The notes beneath the pieces are model-generated. The model did no database searches and had not been told where the DNA came from. It was given only the letters and a program-made list of their open reading frames with translations. From Mycolicibacterium diernhoferi (GTDB lineage: Bacteria; Actinomycetota; Actinomycetes; Mycobacteriales; Mycobacteriaceae): a stretch of DNA of 64,000 nucleotides. Position numbers and translations under genes: made by a program. The stretch covers positions 5,934,504-5,998,503 of the forward strand of contig NZ_CP080332.1 in the NCBI RefSeq assembly GCF_019456655.1. Direction: 5' to 3'. Below, in pieces: positions 1 through 8,344 of this stretch (its first letter is position 1; each line of letters starts with the position of its first letter).

Positions 1-2
1 TC

Positions 3-65
3 CTACTGGACTGCGCCCAGAACCTGCTGCGCGCACCGCAATCGGCCGCCACCCCGTCCGGCTAA
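3..65 (+). CDS. C-terminal end of an unidentified protein (partial)
   Basis: The frame open from the window edge encodes about 20 residues (ending AQNLLRAPQSAATPSG) and stops with TAA at 63-65. It overlaps the stop of the convergent secreted-protein gene by 4 bases, a common convergent arrangement. Too little is visible to name a family, and it could be a chance open stretch. Confidence 0.35.
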   Translation, partial: LLDCAQNLLRAPQSAATPSG

Positions 66-613
66 CTGCCACCCACCTCGGCCGGCAGCGGCGGCGGCAA
101 CGGCGTCGTCGATGTCCTGGTCGCCGATGTCGAGGTGGGGGCGGTTGACGTCGTGCTGGACGTCGTCGTCGACGAGGTGACCGTCGGCTGAGCGGTACGG
201 CCGGGCTCGTGCACATCGAACAGCTGCTCGTCGCGGATCACCTTCGAGCCCGAACTGATCACCAGCGAGTCGGAGGTGACGGTGTAGGACAGGCCGTCGT
301 TCTTGGCCACGTACCCGTCCCCGGTCGCGGTGGCCGGCAACACCAGCCGGGCGCCGTCGCGCACCCGCACACCCCGGTACTGGTAGGAGCCGTCGGACTG
401 TTGGCAGATGGCGACCCGCGAACTGTCCGTGCTGCCGAAGATGACCGCGGTGGCCGGCGACGCACAGCGCGCCGTGGACTCCACGTAGCCCCGGCTGTCG
501 GACTCGGGGACGGCCGCGGCCGACGGGGACAGCACCAGGACCGCGGCACCCGCCGCGGCAGCCACGCCCAGATAGAAGGTGGGCGAACCCAGAGAAAACC
601 TTGTAGCAGACAT
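62..613 (-). CDS. Small secreted or membrane-anchored protein of unknown function
   Basis: This 183-residue protein has a hydrophobic Ala/Val/Leu segment at about residues 12-36 ending in an Ala-rich stretch (SPSAAAVPES), so it is probably exported by Sec or anchored by an uncleaved signal. The mature part has two Cys (CASPAT, ICQQSD) that could form a disulfide. The last ~45 residues are a Thr/Ser-rich low-complexity tail (TSSTTTSSTTSTAPT), typical of cell-envelope spacers. The ATG at 613 was chosen because it places the hydrophobic segment at the N-terminus; an upstream extension would be implausibly basic. It is divergent from the SDR gene at 714. I recognise no family. Confidence 0.7.
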   Translation of the reverse strand: MSATRFSLGSPTFYLGVAAAAGAAVLVLSPSAAAVPESDSRGYVESTARCASPATAVIFGSTDSSRVAICQQSDGSYQYRGVRVRDGARLVLPATATGDGYVAKNDGLSYTVTSDSLVISSGSKVIRDEQLFDVHEPGRTAQPTVTSSTTTSSTTSTAPTSTSATRTSTTPLPPPLPAEVGGS

Positions 614-713
614 CGATCCCAGCTGACCACGACTGTGCGCGCGGGGCCACCACCTATACGGACCCACAACAGAATCGTTAGCGCTTCGTAGCGGTGTGGC
701 GCAGGCTGTCGGT

Positions 714-1535
714 ATGACCGCACTCCACGGCAGGCTCGCACTCATCACCGGCGGTGCCCGCGGGCAGGGCCGCGCCCACGCGATCACCCTGGCCCGAGCG
801 GGCGCCGACATCATCTTCTGCGATGTCGCCGCCCAGATCGAGGAGGTCGACTACCCGCTGCCGACTCCGGCCGACGTCCAGGACACCGTCCGCGCCGTCG
901 AAGCCGAGGGCCGGCGCTGCCTCGCGCTCACCGGCGACGTCCGGGATCTGGCCGCCATGCAGAAGGTGGCCGACACCGCACTCGAGCAGTTCGGCCGCCT
1001 CGACATCGTGATCGCGAACGCCGGGATCGCCAGCGGGTCGCCGTTGGCGACGATGACCGAACGGCGCTGGCGGACCATGATCGACGTCAACCTGACGGGG
1101 GTCTTCAACACCTTCCGCGCCGTGCTGCCGCATCTGATCGACCAGGGCACCGGCGGACGCCTGATCGCCACCGCCTCCAGCGTGGCGAGGTCCGGTGCCC
1201 GCGACGCAGCCCATTACGCGGCCGCCAAGGCCGGGGTCGTCGCACTGGTGCGCTCGCTGGCCTACGAGGTCGCCGAGCACGGCATCACCGTCAACGCACT
1301 GCTGCCCTCGGGCGTGGACACCCCGATGATCCACAACCCGCAGACCTACCGGGTGATCCGTCCGGACCTGGCCGACCCCGAACGCGCCGATGTCGAGGAG
1401 GTCTTCGCCAAGGGCCGTCCCCGCCCCGGACTGCTGTCGCCCGAGGATGTCGCCAACGCGGTGCTGTATCTGGTTTCCGATCAGGGCCGGCTGCGCACCG
1501 GTGACACCCTGGCCCTGGCCAACGGACTGGACTGA
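714..1535 (+). CDS. Mycofactocin-type short-chain dehydrogenase/reductase
   Basis: A 273-residue classical Rossmann-fold SDR. It has the N-terminal motif [11 protein letters not shown] at the end of beta-4, Ser in TASSVA and the catalytic YxxxK (HYAAAKAG). The long insert after beta-2 (residues ~30-55, with VDYPLPTP) and the GQGR form of the glycine motif are typical of the mycofactocin-coupled SDR subfamily, whose members keep NAD(H) tightly bound and pass electrons to the redox peptide mycofactocin. It probably oxidises a secondary alcohol; the substrate is unknown. The ATG at 714 was preferred to the GTG at 696 because it starts directly at the domain. It converges on the antiporter gene. 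Confidence 0.85.
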   Translation: MTALHGRLALITGGARGQGRAHAITLARAGADIIFCDVAAQIEEVDYPLPTPADVQDTVRAVEAEGRRCLALTGDVRDLAAMQKVADTALEQFGRLDIVIANAGIASGSPLATMTERRWRTMIDVNLTGVFNTFRAVLPHLIDQGTGGRLIATASSVARSGARDAAHYAAAKAGVVALVRSLAYEVAEHGITVNALLPSGVDTPMIHNPQTYRVIRPDLADPERADVEEVFAKGRPRPGLLSPEDVANAVLYLVSDQGRLRTGDTLALANGLD

Positions 1536-1544
1536 GCCGCAGGG

Positions 1545-3041
1545 CTATTCGAGGTTGCCGTACTCGTCGAACCAGTGCGCCAGCCTGCCCCGGCGGCTCA
1601 CCGCACGCAACCGCGCCTCGGCCGCGGCCCGCATCTTGCTGGTGGTCACGATCAACAACTCGTCCCCGGTCGCGATCCGGGTGTCCGGCAGCGGCACGAA
1701 GGTGTGCCCGTTGCGGATGATCAAGGTGATCACCGCCGGGTCGGGTAACCGCAGTTCCAGAATGGTGACGTTGTGCAACCGCGACGGCGACTGCACCTTC
1801 ATGGTGAGCAGTTCGGCGTCGAGCACGTCCAGCGGCGCCGCCTCCACCTGGATCTCGCGGGTCACCTCCCCGCTGGTCAGCCCGAGCAACCCGGCCACCA
1901 GCCGCAGGCTCGGGGCCTGGATCAGCGTGAAGATCACCACCAGGATGAAGACGATGTTGAGCAGCCGGGAACTGCCGGTCACCCCGGCGACGATCGGGAA
2001 CGTCGCCAGCACGATGGGGACCGCGCCGCGCAGGCCGGCCCAGGACAGGAACAGCTGCTCCCGCAACGGAACACCGAATCCGATCAGCGACACCGCGACC
2101 GACACCGGACGGGCCACCAGCAGCAGCACCAGGCCGATGACGATGGCCGGCACGATGTCGCCGGCCAGTTCGGTGGGGCGCACCAGCAGCCCCAGCACCA
2201 CGAACAACCCGATCTGTGCCAGCCAGCCCAACCCCTCGGCGAACGAGCGGGTGGCGGATCGGTGCGGCAGGCCCGAGTTCGCGAGCACCACCGCGGCCAG
2301 ATAGGCGGCCAGGAATCCGCTGGCATGCACGCTGCCCGCCGCGGCGAAGGCCACCACACCCAGCCCGAAGGTGGCGATCGGGTACAGGCCGGAGGCCGGC
2401 AACGCGATGCGCCGCAACGTCACTGCACCGAGAAGCCCGGTGCCCAAACCGATCACGGCGCCGGCCAGGAGTTCGAAGCCGATCTCGCCAAGGGTGCCGG
2501 CCGGCTCGAACACGAACGGCACCACGCTGAACATCAGCACCAGGATGACCGCCGGCGCATCGTTGAAACCGGATTCGGCCTCCAGCAATCCGGCCAGCCG
2601 GCGCGGCAACGGGAGCACCCGCAGCACCGAGAAGACCGCCGCGGCATCGGTCGAGGACACGATGGCGCCCAGCAGCAGGGCCAGCTGCCAATCGAAGTCG
2701 AGCAGAAAATGCGCTCCGGCGGCGGTGATCGCGGTGCTCACCAGCACGCCGACGGTCGCCAGCGCCCCGGCCGGCGCGAGCACCCTACGGATATCGGCGA
2801 ACCTGGTGGTCAGACCGCCCTCGACCAGGATCACCGCCAGCGCGGCGGTGCAGATGTTGCGGGCCATCTCGATGCTGTCGAAATCCAGCCCCAGCCCGTC
2901 GTGGCCGAGCACCATCCCGACCAACAGGAAGAACAACAGCGCCGGGAAACCCACCCGCGTCGCGACCCGGGTGCCGACGATGCTGGCGAGCAGCACCAGA
3001 CCCCCGATCAGCATCGCCAGGTAGAGCTCGTGCAGGGTCAT
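1545..3041 (-). CDS. Potassium(or sodium)/proton antiporter, CPA1 family with C-terminal TrkA-C domain
   Basis: This 498-residue membrane protein begins with an unbroken series of about 12 hydrophobic helices (residues ~5-390). They include the family signature around VEGGLTTRF and the acidic pore motif ESGFNDAPAVI. A soluble TrkA-C (RCK-C) domain follows at ~400-480 (LELRLPDPAVITLIIRNG, then GDELLIVTT). The layout matches CvrA/NhaP2-type antiporters, which exchange cytoplasmic K+ or Na+ for protons and are gated through the RCK-C domain. The adjacent divergent gene encodes a TrkA-N/TrkA-C protein, 31 bases away, so the two may be co-regulated. Ion specificity cannot be read from the sequence. 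Confidence 0.88.
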   Translation of the reverse strand: MTLHELYLAMLIGGLVLLASIVGTRVATRVGFPALLFFLLVGMVLGHDGLGLDFDSIEMARNICTAALAVILVEGGLTTRFADIRRVLAPAGALATVGVLVSTAITAAGAHFLLDFDWQLALLLGAIVSSTDAAAVFSVLRVLPLPRRLAGLLEAESGFNDAPAVILVLMFSVVPFVFEPAGTLGEIGFELLAGAVIGLGTGLLGAVTLRRIALPASGLYPIATFGLGVVAFAAAGSVHASGFLAAYLAAVVLANSGLPHRSATRSFAEGLGWLAQIGLFVVLGLLVRPTELAGDIVPAIVIGLVLLLVARPVSVAVSLIGFGVPLREQLFLSWAGLRGAVPIVLATFPIVAGVTGSSRLLNIVFILVVIFTLIQAPSLRLVAGLLGLTSGEVTREIQVEAAPLDVLDAELLTMKVQSPSRLHNVTILELRLPDPAVITLIIRNGHTFVPLPDTRIATGDELLIVTTSKMRAAAEARLRAVSRRGRLAHWFDEYGNLE

Positions 3042-3072
3042 ACGTCAAGATATCGAGGTGGCCGTACGCAAG

Positions 3073-3696
3073 ATGCGGATCGGAATAGCCGGCGCCGGCA
3101 ACGTCGGCCGGTCGGTCGCGCAGGAGCTGCTCGACTACGGGCACAAGGTGCTGCTGATCGAACGGGAGCGGCGCCGTTTCGAACCGCACACCGTGCCCGC
3201 AGCGGACTGGCTGCTCGCCGATGCGTGCGAGTTGTCCGCCCTGCAGGAGGCCGGTGCGCAGACCTGCGACGTGATGATCGCCGCCACCGGCGACGACAGG
3301 GCGAACCTGGTGGTCGGTCTGCTCGCCAAGACCGAGTTCGCGGTGCCCCGGGTGGTCGCGCGGATCAACGACATCGACAATCAGTGGCTGTTCAGTCAGG
3401 ACTGGGGCATCGACGTGGCGGTGTCCACCCCGGGGGCGCTGGCCGCCGGAGTGGAGGGCGCCATCGACGTCGGGCACCTGATCCGGTTGATGGGCCTGCG
3501 CGAGGGCCGCGCCGCACTGACCAAACTGACTCTGCCACAAGATAACCCGCTCATCGGTCAGCGGGTGGACCAACTGGACCTGCCCGGTAACACCGCGCTG
3601 GTGACGCTGCTGCGCGGCAACACCGTCCTGGTTCCGCGGCCCGAGGACACCTTCGAGGCCGGCGATGAGCTGCTGCTGATCGGCGGCGACACCTGA
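3073..3696 (+). CDS. TrkA-type K+ channel/transporter regulatory subunit
   Basis: This 207-residue cytoplasmic protein has an N-terminal Rossmann KTN domain (GIAGAGNVGRS, with acidic IER at the end of beta-2 for nucleotide ribose) and a C-terminal RCK-C domain (residues ~140-205, ending GDELLLIGG). Such proteins bind NAD(H), ATP or c-di-AMP and gate potassium transporters. The ATG at 3073 starts exactly at the KTN strand and has GAGGTGG 12 bases upstream; a GTG at 3058 would add five residues and has no well-spaced ribosome site. It is divergent from the antiporter, suggesting a K+ homeostasis pair like CeoB/CeoC of M. tuberculosis. Confidence 0.85.
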   Translation: MRIGIAGAGNVGRSVAQELLDYGHKVLLIERERRRFEPHTVPAADWLLADACELSALQEAGAQTCDVMIAATGDDRANLVVGLLAKTEFAVPRVVARINDIDNQWLFSQDWGIDVAVSTPGALAAGVEGAIDVGHLIRLMGLREGRAALTKLTLPQDNPLIGQRVDQLDLPGNTALVTLLRGNTVLVPRPEDTFEAGDELLLIGGDT

Positions 3697-3698
3697 GG

Positions 3699-6488
3699 TC
3701 AGCCCGGCAGGGCGCGGGTGCGCAGCTGCCGGCGTGAGGTGATCCCGAGCTTGACGAACACCTTGCGTAGATGCCACTCCACGGTATGCGTGCTGATGAA
3801 CAACTGTGCGCCGATCTCCTGGTTGGTCAGTCCGTCCGCGGCCAGCCGGGCGATCTGAGATTCCTGCGCGGTCAATTGGTCTCCGGAGGCGACCGGTTGT
3901 TTGCGGACCTTCGCACCGCCGGCCACCAGTTCCCGGCGGGCCCGGTCGGCGAAGGCCTGAGCGCCCATCCGGGTGAACATGTCATGCGCCCGGCCCAGGT
4001 GGGCCCGGGCGTCGCTGCGCCGGTTCGCCCGGCGCAGCCATTCGCCGTAGCTCAGGTGGCTGCGGGCGAGCTGGGCCACCGCACTGCTGCGCTCGAACCG
4101 CGCGATCGCCTCGGTGAACAACCGGTCGGCGTCCTCGTCGTCGGCGAGCAGCGCCTGGGCCTTGGCCACCGCACCCAGCCCGGAGTCGGTTCCGCTGGTA
4201 CCGGCTCGTGCTTCCAGCGCCCGGGCGGCGTGGCGCGCGATGTCCAGTTCGCCGAGATGCGCTGCGGATTCCACCAATTCGGTCAGACACCAGCCGCCGA
4301 ATCCCAGGTTGAGATACTCGACGGAGCGGTTTGCCGCCGCGAACGCCTCGTCGTAGCGGCCCATCCCGTTGTAGAGCACCGCCGTGCAGAATCCGGCCAC
4401 GTCCAGCAGCCGGCCCTCGCGCCGGCGGGTCCCGTCGGCGGCCGCCGCCTCGATCAGGCCGACCGCGTCGGCCGGGGTTCCACGCCAGGCCGCCAGGTGC
4501 AGCCGGTGGTACTTGATCAGCCGGTACCCGGTGGCCGCCGAGATCGCGTCGGCCTCGTCGAGATAATTGGCGGCGGCGCCGAATTCTCCTTCCAGCACAC
4601 AGGTTCCGGCCCGGAAAGCCAGGGCTGCCGGCAGGACGGTCAGTGCCCCGGTGTCGCGGGCGAACCGCACCATCACCGCGGCCATCCGGCGGTTCACCTC
4701 CTCATCCCAGAGTTCACCGCCCACGGACTCCTGCACGATGGGGAACGCCAGGGACAGCATGCTCAGCGCCCCGGCATCGTTGCGCCGGGCCTGTTCGCAC
4801 CATAGGTCCAGTGCCGTGCGCAGGGATCGGCTGCCGGCGCCCGGCCCGTCGATGATCAGTTCGGCGACGCCGCTGAGCAGGTGGTCGATCGGCCGGTGGA
4901 TCTGGGTGACCTTGCCGATGGCGGTGCGCGCGGCCCCGGCGACGCGTTCGATCGCCCCGGGTTCGCCGTGTGAGCCGGCGAACATGGTCGCCGCGAGCGC
5001 CTCCAGATAGGTGTCCCGGGCCAGTTCGTCATCGAGACCGTCCAGGCCGCGGGCGGCCGCCAGCAGTCCGGCCGCCGCATCGGCCACCTGCGGCGCACCG
5101 AGGTCACCGCCGCGGCTGCGGCTGAACTCCATCTGTGCCCGCAACCGGGTGACCTGCGCGCGTTGCAGAGCGGTCAGCGGGCACAGTTCGGCCGAGGCCA
5201 GCAGGTCCTGCGCCGCCGCCGGTGCGGCCGCGTCACGTTTGGCCTGGGCGGCCGCCAGCGCCCGGGAGCCGCGCCGGGCCGGATCCGAGGTGAGCACCGC
5301 GGCGCGTTCCAGGAAGGCCGCCGCGGCCGCGACACCGCCGCGGTTGTGCGCCCGCCCGGCCGAGGTCTCCAGGTCCGCGGCCACCTCGTCGTCGGGACCC
5401 GCCGACGCGTTCGCCGCATGCCAGGCCCGCCGGTCCGGGTCCGATGCGGGATCGGTGGCCGCCGCCAGCGCGCCGTGCACCGCCCGGCGCTCGGCGACGG
5501 TGGCCGCCAGGTAGGCGGCCGAGCGCATCAGCGGATGATGGAACCGCATCCGCGGACCGAATTCGATGATCCCGGCGTCCTCTGCGGGCCCGAGGGCATC
5601 CACCGGGATGCCGAGATACGCTGCGGCGCGCAGGAACAGCGCCGCGTCGCCGACGGGCTCGGCGGCGGCCGCCAGCACCAGCTGCCGGGTCGGCGCGGGC
5701 AGCGCCTTGATCCGGGACACGAACCGTTCTTCGAGTCTGCCCGCCGAGTGATGGGTGCCCGAAGCGAATCCGCCGGCCAGTTCGGCGGCCGACAGGTTGC
5801 GGGGCAGTTCCAGCAGCGCCAGCGGGATTCCCCGGGTCTCGGCGATGTAGCGGTCGCGGATCCGTTCATCGAGGCGTCCGGGCATCACCGATTCGAGCAG
5901 TTCGCGGGCGCCGGTGTCGTCCAATCCCGCGATCGGCAGCTGCGGTAGGCCGGGCAGCACCGGGGCCCCGCCGTCACGGAGGCCGAACACCAACGCCACC
6001 GGTTCGGCGAGCAGGCGCCGGGCCACGAAGCCCAGCGTCTGCACCGATACCTCGTCGAGCCATTGCACGTCGTCGACCAGGCACAGCACCGGCTGGGTGT
6101 CGGCGGCCGACGCCAGCAGGCTCAGTACCGCAAGGCCGACCAGGAAGCGGTCGGGGGCGGGCCCGGCACCCAGGCCGAAGGCCACGTCGAGGGCTTCGCG
6201 CTGGGGTCCCGGCAGGTCGTCGAGGCGATCGAGCAGCGGCCCGCAGAGTTGCTGCAACCCGGCGAACGCCAGTTCCATATCGGATTGGATGCCCGCGACC
6301 CGGGTGACCCGGAATCCGTCGGCCTGCGCCGACAGGTATTGCAGCAGGGCGGTTTTGCCGACGCCCGGCTCACCGTGCAACACCAGGACCCGACTGTCAC
6401 CGGAGCGGGCTGCGGCCAGCACCTCGCGCAGTGCCTCGCATTCCCGATCGCGCCCGCGAAGCACCGGCCCGTGCCTCTCACCCGGCAT
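3699..6488 (-). CDS. LuxR-family regulator with N-terminal AAA-type ATPase (LAL type)
   Basis: A 929-residue protein with Walker A GEPGVGKT at ~39-46, Walker B near PVLCLVDDVQWLD, a long helical TPR-like middle (~350-840) and a C-terminal LuxR DNA-binding helix-turn-helix (residues ~865-925, LTAQESQIARLAADG and TNQEIGAQLFIS). Length and order match the large ATP-binding LuxR (LAL/MalT-like, STAND) regulators, which bind an inducer and ATP and activate transcription. The ATG at 6488 lies 11 bases after the stop of the NmrA-like gene on the same strand, so it is probably the last gene of that operon. The likely targets are its own upstream genes; this is inference. Confidence 0.88.
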   Translation of the reverse strand: MPGERHGPVLRGRDRECEALREVLAAARSGDSRVLVLHGEPGVGKTALLQYLSAQADGFRVTRVAGIQSDMELAFAGLQQLCGPLLDRLDDLPGPQREALDVAFGLGAGPAPDRFLVGLAVLSLLASAADTQPVLCLVDDVQWLDEVSVQTLGFVARRLLAEPVALVFGLRDGGAPVLPGLPQLPIAGLDDTGARELLESVMPGRLDERIRDRYIAETRGIPLALLELPRNLSAAELAGGFASGTHHSAGRLEERFVSRIKALPAPTRQLVLAAAAEPVGDAALFLRAAAYLGIPVDALGPAEDAGIIEFGPRMRFHHPLMRSAAYLAATVAERRAVHGALAAATDPASDPDRRAWHAANASAGPDDEVAADLETSAGRAHNRGGVAAAAAFLERAAVLTSDPARRGSRALAAAQAKRDAAAPAAAQDLLASAELCPLTALQRAQVTRLRAQMEFSRSRGGDLGAPQVADAAAGLLAAARGLDGLDDELARDTYLEALAATMFAGSHGEPGAIERVAGAARTAIGKVTQIHRPIDHLLSGVAELIIDGPGAGSRSLRTALDLWCEQARRNDAGALSMLSLAFPIVQESVGGELWDEEVNRRMAAVMVRFARDTGALTVLPAALAFRAGTCVLEGEFGAAANYLDEADAISAATGYRLIKYHRLHLAAWRGTPADAVGLIEAAAADGTRRREGRLLDVAGFCTAVLYNGMGRYDEAFAAANRSVEYLNLGFGGWCLTELVESAAHLGELDIARHAARALEARAGTSGTDSGLGAVAKAQALLADDEDADRLFTEAIARFERSSAVAQLARSHLSYGEWLRRANRRSDARAHLGRAHDMFTRMGAQAFADRARRELVAGGAKVRKQPVASGDQLTAQESQIARLAADGLTNQEIGAQLFISTHTVEWHLRKVFVKLGITSRRQLRTRALPG

Positions 6489-6499
6489 GCTTGAGCATG

Positions 6500-7255
6500 C
6501 TATCCACCGATCCGGCCCAGCAACCAGTCTTCCAACCGGGTTTCGAACCGGATCGCCGTGCGGGACGGGAGCAGGGTGCGTTCCCGGATACCGATACCCC
6601 AGTACGGCGCCGCCGGATCTCCGAGTACGCGGCGGCGGTCGCCCCGGGTGAGGAACGCGATGCGCACGATCTCGTCGAGCCGGTAGGTGCGCGGTCCGCT
6701 GACCTCGAGAACACCGCCGATCGGGTCACCGACGGCGGCGATGACGACCGCCTCGGCGGCGTCGGCGCGGGCGATCGGGCTGACCAGTACCGGCGGTAGC
6801 CGCACGACCTCACCGACGGTGCCGTATTCGGCGACGGTGTCCAGGAATTCGAAGAAGCCGGTGGCGCGCACGATGGTGTGCGGTACCGGGCCCGCGGCGA
6901 TCAGCTTCTCCTGCAACAGCTTCGCGGCGAAGTACCCCTTGCCGAGTGCCAGCAGATCGACGCCCACCACCGACAGCACCACGTGGTGGCGGATTCCCGC
7001 GGTCACCTCGGCCGCCAGCAGGTTCACTGTCGAGGTGGCGAAGAACTCGCGCGCCACCGCATCGTCGTGCGACGGTGCGTCGGTGGCGTCGACCACGGTG
7101 GTGGCACCGCGCAGCGCCTCGGGCAATCCGGTTCCGGTGACGGTGTCGACCCCGGTCCCCCTGGCCGCGATCACCGCGTCATGACCGATGTCGGTCAGAC
7201 CGCGCACGACCAGCGAGCCCACCCTGCCGGTGCCGCCGACGACGACTATGCGCAC
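6500..7255 (-). CDS. NmrA-like NAD(P)-binding reductase (copy B)
   Basis: A 251-residue atypical SDR of the NAD(P)-binding/NmrA group. The N-terminal glycine motif is VVGGTGRVGS, followed by HHVVLSVVG and a central YFxxKxxxE region (GKGYFAAKLLQEKL) at the usual active-site position. It starts at GTG 7255 and overlaps the stop of its neighbour by 10 bases. By eye the two are clear paralogues along their full length, so this is a tandem duplication. Members act as NAD(P)H-dependent reductases or redox sensors; no substrate can be deduced. Confidence 0.85.
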   Translation of the reverse strand: MRIVVVGGTGRVGSLVVRGLTDIGHDAVIAARGTGVDTVTGTGLPEALRGATTVVDATDAPSHDDAVAREFFATSTVNLLAAEVTAGIRHHVVLSVVGVDLLALGKGYFAAKLLQEKLIAAGPVPHTIVRATGFFEFLDTVAEYGTVGEVVRLPPVLVSPIARADAAEAVVIAAVGDPIGGVLEVSGPRTYRLDEIVRIAFLTRGDRRRVLGDPAAPYWGIGIRERTLLPSRTAIRFETRLEDWLLGRIGG

Positions 7256-7983
7256 CAGTCGGCGAAGGTGGTCTCGAAGATGACGGCGTCGCCGAGGGGC
7301 ACGATGCTGCGGTCGTCGATGACCGCGCCGAAGTAGGGAGCCGCGGGGTCGGTGACGACCTGCCGGGCGTCGCCCTTGGCGGCCAGCCCGGTCCGGACGA
7401 AGTCGTCCATCCCGATCCGTTGCGGGCCGGCGATCTCGCGGGGCCCGTTGACCGGGGTGCCGGCGGCGGCCCGGGCGACGGCGGTGGCGACGTCCTCGGC
7501 CGCGATCGGCTGCATGGCGGCGTGCGGGAGCCGGATCACGTCGCCGTCGGTGGCCGATCCGGCGATGGCATCGACGAATTCGTAGAACTGGGTGGCCCGC
7601 ACGATGGTGTGCGGGACGCCCGATTCGGTGATGAGTTTCTCCTGGGCGACCTTGGCCCGCATGTACCCGCTGTCGGGGACGCCGGCCGCACCCACCACCG
7701 ACAGCGCCACATGGTGGCCGACACCCTGCTCGCGCTCGGCGGCCAGCAGATTGCGGGTGGAGGTGGTGAAGAACGCCAGCACATCGTCGTCGGCGAAGGA
7801 CGGCGAATTGGTGACGTCGACGACGACGTCGGCGCCGGTCAGCGCCGCGGCCACGCCGTCACCAGAGATGGTGTCCACGCCCGTGCGCGGGGACACCCCG
7901 ACCGCGTCGTGGCCGAGTTCGGTGAGCTTGGCGACGACCTTGGAACCGATCAGCCCGGTGCCGCCGATGATGACGATTTTCAT
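7246..7983 (-). CDS. NmrA-like NAD(P)-binding reductase (copy A)
   Basis: This 245-residue paralogue of the gene just downstream has the glycine motif IIGGTGLIGS, the same HHVALSVVG strand, YMRAKVAQEKLI in the active-site region and a shared C-terminal block (DPAAPYFG, then RSIVPLGDAVIFET). The start is the ATG at 7983; a longer frame extends upstream but is non-homologous. The final codons overlap the start of copy B (CDS overlap 7246-7255), indicating translational coupling. The cupin gene ends 61 bases upstream on the same strand. Confidence 0.85.
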   Translation of the reverse strand: MKIVIIGGTGLIGSKVVAKLTELGHDAVGVSPRTGVDTISGDGVAAALTGADVVVDVTNSPSFADDDVLAFFTTSTRNLLAAEREQGVGHHVALSVVGAAGVPDSGYMRAKVAQEKLITESGVPHTIVRATQFYEFVDAIAGSATDGDVIRLPHAAMQPIAAEDVATAVARAAAGTPVNGPREIAGPQRIGMDDFVRTGLAAKGDARQVVTDPAAPYFGAVIDDRSIVPLGDAVIFETTFADWCA

Positions 7984-8044
7984 GTCTTCAGCGTGCGCGC
8001 CGGGGCGGCGGGTGCAAACCCTTGAAAGTCCGTAGTCCGGTGGC

Positions 8045-8335
8045 TCAGCGGAGCCGCTCGACCTCGATGAAGACCACCGGGTCGGTGCTTCCCCGGTTCT
8101 CCACCTGGTGCTCCACCCCCGCGCTGCGGGTGTAGCTGACACCCGTCTGCAGATGCGCCGGCGTCGCGGTACCGTCGGGGGTGACCACGTGCATGGTCGC
8201 GTCGCGCAGCGGGACCACCACATAGTCGTGGTCGTGGCGGTGCATGGGGATCGCGCCGCCGGGTTCGATGGTCCACCGGGTGACCCGGAACCGCCCGTCG
8301 TCGCTCTGTATTTCGCCGTGAGATCCCGTACTCAT
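8045..8335 (-). CDS. Small single-domain cupin protein
   Basis: This 96-residue protein consists of one cupin barrel. Motif 1 is GGAIPMHRHDHDYVVVPLRD, giving the His-x-His and later acidic residue used for metal binding; motif 2 is around GVEHQVENRG. Small cupins of this type bind a divalent metal and may be dioxygenases, isomerases or sensors. It lies 9 bases downstream of the VWA-domain gene on the same strand and is likely co-transcribed. Function is unassigned. Confidence 0.8.
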   Translation of the reverse strand: MSTGSHGEIQSDDGRFRVTRWTIEPGGAIPMHRHDHDYVVVPLRDATMHVVTPDGTATPAHLQTGVSYTRSAGVEHQVENRGSTDPVVFIEVERLR

Positions 8336-8344
8336 CCGGCGAGG

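Noticed and set aside
1773..3545. Long plus-strand open frame of 590 codons opposite the antiporter
   Set aside because: Its composition is His/Gln/Arg-rich and non-protein-like, and it runs antisense to a clear membrane transporter. It is a GC-rich shadow frame.
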